A DNA stretch of 64,000 bases from Pseudomonadota bacterium (GTDB lineage: Bacteria; Pseudomonadota; Alphaproteobacteria; Rhodospirillales; Magnetospirillaceae). The stretch lies in the NCBI GenBank assembly GCA_021781575.1, contig JAJXWP010000003.1, forward strand, positions 62,001-126,000, written 5' to 3'. Numbering within the stretch: the stretch's first letter is position 1; every line of letters begins with the position of its first letter. Both the position numbers and the translations under genes were made by a program. The notes under the pieces are model-generated. The model had not been told where the DNA came from and did not search any database. It saw nothing but the letters and a program-made list of their open reading frames with translations. Below, one piece after another: positions 61,384 to 64,000 of the stretch.

Positions 61384-63497
61384 CGTGCCGTTCCCTTCCC
61401 ATGTTTGTGCTTCAGCACGGCCAGTGAGCGGGGCTGAAGCACGTAGCGCTCGGCATGCCCGGACTGGTGCGCCAGCCCGAGCCCGCCGGGCAGCGAGGTG
61501 TCCACCACCACTTCCCAGCCGTGACCATTGCGCGGCAAGAGGTAGGAGATAGGTTCGACATAGCCGTTCATCAGCACCAGGAAGGCGTCGTCGAGCTCTC
61601 TCTCATCCGTCTGGCCGCCGTCGCCCCCCAAGAGAAAGGCCAAGGACCGCGCGAAAGGGGCAGTCCAGTCCTGGTGCGCCATCTCACGGCCTTCGGGAGT
61701 GATCCAGGTGATGTCCTTGAGGGTGGTGCCGGGTGTACGCCGGCCGGTGAAGAAACGACCGCGCCGGAATACCGGATGGTTGCGCCGCAACTCCATCAAT
61801 TTGCCGACGAAGCCCAGGAACTCCTCATCGAGATGCGACCAGTCGATCCAGCCGATCTCGTTGTCCTGGCAATAGGCATTGTTGTTGCCGGCCTGCGTGC
61901 GGCCCATCTCGTCCCCCGCCAGAAGCATGGGAACCCCTTGCGACAGAAGCAGAGTAGCCATCAGATTGCGCATCTGACGGGTGCGCAGAATCTTGACCGC
62001 CGGATCGTCACTGTCGCCTTCCACCCCGCAATTCCATGAGAAGTTGGCGTCGGTTCCATCCTGATTGTTCTCCAAGTTGGCCTCGTTGTGCTTGTGTCCA
62101 TAGGACACCAGGTCGCGCAAGGTGAAGCCATCATGGGCGGTGAGGAAGTTGATGCTCGCCCAGGGGCGGCGGCCGCCCCAGCCGAACAGGTCGGATGAGC
62201 CGGTGACTCGGGAGGCCAAGTCGCCGATCAGCCCCCCTTCGCCACGCCAGAACCGTCGGACGGTATCACGGTACCGCCCATTCCACTCCGACCAGCCGGG
62301 TGGGAAGCCACCAAGGCGATAGCCGTCGCCGCCGAGGTCCCACGGCTCGGCGACCAGCTTGACCCGCGACAGCACGGGGTCTTGCCGCACCGCGTCGAAG
62401 AAGCCCGATCCGCCGTCGAAGCCGCTCTTCTCGCGCGCCAGGCTTGCCGCAAGGTCGAAGCGGAAGCCGTCGACATGCATCTCCTCGACCCAGTAGCGCA
62501 ACGAATCGGTGACCAGCTGCAGGACCCGGGGGTGCCGGAGGTTGAGGGTATTGCCGCAGCCCGAGAAGTTCTCATAGAAACGCTCCTCGCCGGGAACCAG
62601 GCGGTAATAGGAGAGATTGTCGATGCCCTTCAGCGACAGCGTCGGGCCAAGCTGATTGCCTTCGGCGGTGTGATTGTAGACGACGTCGAGCAGCACCTCG
62701 ATGCCGGCTTCGTGCAGGCGCTCGGCCATGGTTCGGAAATCGCCTAATGCCGACTGCCGGTAATAGCCCGGATCGGGGGCCAGGAAGGCGATGGGATTAT
62801 AGCCCCAGTAGTTGCGCAAGCCCTGATCAATCAGGTCGCGCTCGTCCAGCTTGGCATGCACCGGCAGCAATTCCAGCGCGGTGACTCCCAGCTTGACCAG
62901 ATGGTCGATGATCGCTGGCTGGGCCAGGCCCAGAAAGGTGCCGCGCAATTCAGCGGGGACCAGGGGATGGCGCATGGTCATGCCGCGCGGGTGAGCCTCG
63001 TAGATGACCGTGCGCGACCAAGGAACGACGGGCCGTCGATCCCCCGCCCAAATGAAGGCCGGATCGACCACTCGGCATTTGGGCATGGCCCTGGCGTTGT
63101 CGCGCCGGTCGAACGACAGGTCGGACTTCGCATGCCCCATGTGAAAGCCAAAATGGCTGTCGGTCCATTTGAACGGCCCCACCAGTTCCTTGACATAGGG
63201 ATCGAGCAGCAGCTTGTGGGCATTGAACCGGTGGCCGGCCGCCGGCTCGTAGGGACCGTGGACCCGATATCCGTAGAGTTGCCCGGGCCGGCAGTCGGGC
63301 AGATAGCCGTGCCATACCTCGTCGGTATATTCGGGAAGGGCGATGCGTTCGGTCTCCCGCTGTCCGTTACGATCGAAAAGACATAGTTCAACCTTCTCGG
63401 CATGGGCGGAGAACAAGGCAAAATTGACGCCCTTGCCGTCCCAGGTGGCGCCCAGGGGATAAGGGCTTCCCGGCCAAACACGTCGCCGTACGGCCAT
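61380..63497 (-). CDS. glgX: Glycogen debranching enzyme GlgX
   Basis: A 705-residue GH13 isoamylase-type enzyme cutting alpha-1,6 branches of phosphorylase-limit dextrins. It begins with a CBM48-like domain (PYPLGATWDGKGVNFALFSAHA), then VIYEAHPRGMT, VTALELLPVHA, VLLDVVYNHTAEGNQLG and VDGFRFDLAASLAR, and SWNCGVEG. It supplies linear chains to TreY and MalQ. It is 173 bases downstream of glgB, with hairpin repeats between; the ribosome site is weak. Confidence 0.95.
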   Translation of the reverse strand: MAVRRRVWPGSPYPLGATWDGKGVNFALFSAHAEKVELCLFDRNGQRETERIALPEYTDEVWHGYLPDCRPGQLYGYRVHGPYEPAAGHRFNAHKLLLDPYVKELVGPFKWTDSHFGFHMGHAKSDLSFDRRDNARAMPKCRVVDPAFIWAGDRRPVVPWSRTVIYEAHPRGMTMRHPLVPAELRGTFLGLAQPAIIDHLVKLGVTALELLPVHAKLDERDLIDQGLRNYWGYNPIAFLAPDPGYYRQSALGDFRTMAERLHEAGIEVLLDVVYNHTAEGNQLGPTLSLKGIDNLSYYRLVPGEERFYENFSGCGNTLNLRHPRVLQLVTDSLRYWVEEMHVDGFRFDLAASLAREKSGFDGGSGFFDAVRQDPVLSRVKLVAEPWDLGGDGYRLGGFPPGWSEWNGRYRDTVRRFWRGEGGLIGDLASRVTGSSDLFGWGGRRPWASINFLTAHDGFTLRDLVSYGHKHNEANLENNQDGTDANFSWNCGVEGDSDDPAVKILRTRQMRNLMATLLLSQGVPMLLAGDEMGRTQAGNNNAYCQDNEIGWIDWSHLDEEFLGFVGKLMELRRNHPVFRRGRFFTGRRTPGTTLKDITWITPEGREMAHQDWTAPFARSLAFLLGGDGGQTDERELDDAFLVLMNGYVEPISYLLPRNGHGWEVVVDTSLPGGLGLAHQSGHAERYVLQPRSLAVLKHKHGKGTAR

Positions 63498-63542
63498 GGC
63501 TCAGGGCACCGATTCGCTCAGCAGTCGCATTTCCCCAATCGT

Positions 63543-63595
63543 TCCGGCGCAAGCCGGAATCCATCCCGCTGTCCGAACCCCCGCTTGCGCGGGGA
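63543..63595. repeat. Intergenic hairpin repeats between glgB and glgX
   Basis: Two small hairpins, TTCCGGC-GCAA-GCCGGAA (63543-63560) and CCCCGC-TTGC-GCGGGG (63580-63595), joined by AATCCATCCC. This form is a common alphaproteobacterial intergenic repeat. The following A-run is on the wrong side for a terminator of glgB. Confidence 0.7.
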
Positions 63596-63670
63596 CGGCA
63601 ACAAAAAAAATCCGCTCGCCTGCATCTCAGAAACATTACCATGCCCGGTGTCCCCGTGCGAGGGCCCCGG

Positions 63671-64000
63671 TCAACGCCGCTCAGGCTGGAGATAAAGCGC
63701 CGCCAGCGGCGGCAGGCGCAGCGACAGTGAGAACGGATGACCATGCCAGGGCACGGGTTCCGCCGGCGCTCCGCCGCCGAGGCCCAGGTCGCTACCGCCA
63801 TAATAGGTCGAATCCGTATTGAGCAGTTCCCGGTACCATCCCCTCGCCGGCACGCCCAGGCGGTAGCCTTCGCGCACCACCGGAGTGAAATTGGCCACCA
63901 CGACGACGACATCCTCTGGGTCGGCACCCCTGCGCAACCACGAAATCACCGAATTGTCCCGATCGTTGCAATCGATCCAGGAGAATCCGTGCGCGTCGCA
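63671..64000 (-). CDS. glgB: 1,4-alpha-glucan branching enzyme, C-terminal fragment
   Basis: The last 109 codons of GlgB; the gene continues beyond the right edge. The visible end reads [20 protein letters not shown], then [38 protein letters not shown] and [15 protein letters not shown], which is the standard C-terminal beta domain of GlgB. It makes alpha-1,6 branches in glycogen and is probably first of the glgB-glgX-treZ-malQ operon within view. Confidence 0.93.
   Translation of the reverse strand, partial: CDAHGFSWIDCNDRDNSVISWLRRGADPEDVVVVVANFTPVVREGYRLGVPARGWYRELLNTDSTYYGGSDLGLGGGAPAEPVPWHGHPFSLSLRLPPLAALYLQPERR

Noticed and set aside
57823-61437. A 1204-codon open frame on the plus strand
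   Set aside because: It is antisense to malQ, treZ and glgX, which have clear domains and motifs. The product is His/Gln/Arg/Gly-rich with no recognisable domain, as expected of a high-GC shadow frame.
63580-63618. Hairpin plus A/T-run as a terminator between glgB and glgX
   Set aside because: On the coding (minus) strand the T-run comes before the hairpin, not after.

Overview
The window is GC-rich, densely coding chromosomal DNA from an alphaproteobacterium. Irr-type iron regulator, DUF2336 and PAS-GGDEF-EAL genes, PstA/PstC with long N-terminal extensions, a Calvin-type tkt-fba-rpe group and short CCGGGCTTGACCCGG-type intergenic hairpins together suggest Rhodospirillales, perhaps near Magnetospirillum or Phaeospirillum. 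That placement is inference from gene content. I saw no rRNA, tRNA, CRISPR array, transposase or phage gene.

Layout. (1) 1-9900: a catabolic cluster for an aromatic or alicyclic acid: acyl-CoA ligase, three enoyl-CoA hydratase-family proteins, a PaaH-like 3-hydroxyacyl-CoA dehydrogenase, two SDRs (one BadH-like), an acyl-CoA dehydrogenase and the start of an ABC-type binding protein. A TetR gene lies in the middle, and four copies of one operator (TGAATGA-N4-TCATTCA) precede the four transcription units. (2) 9970-17830: an accessory island with VirD4, VirB11 and an unusual lipoprotein-type VirB10 carrying an Ig-like domain, surrounded by genes I cannot identify. (3) 18080-21220: cytochrome c, an orphan TAXI binding protein, apt and small unknowns. 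(4) 21330-28260: the Pho block phnN, phoB, phoU and pstBACS, with a putative Pho box before pstS. (5) 28290-32110: rpe, fba and tkt of the Calvin/pentose-phosphate routes. (6) 32440-41590: a CHAP protein, a Sel1-repeat protein, glgP-treY and a PLP enzyme. (7) 41820-45400: a DmeR/DmeF-like Ni/Co efflux pair, a merR remnant, a second CDF transporter and irr. (8) 45600-53050: an AraC regulator divergent from trpB2, a three-part IorA fusion, iorB and a PtsN-like protein. (9) 53350-57270: DUF2336 with a c-di-GMP enzyme, and an O-acetyltransferase. (10) 57350-64000: malQ, treZ, glgX and glgB (partial).

Working together: glgP and malQ remodel glycogen and maltodextrins. GlgX debranches glycogen, and TreY with TreZ convert the resulting chains to trehalose, so the two carbohydrate loci form one glycogen-trehalose system. 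The most unusual items are the IorA-GltD-ferredoxin fusion in an operon with TrpB2 and a PtsN paralogue, the four-operator TetR regulon, and the lipid-anchored VirB10-like protein in a T4SS module that lacks most other components.
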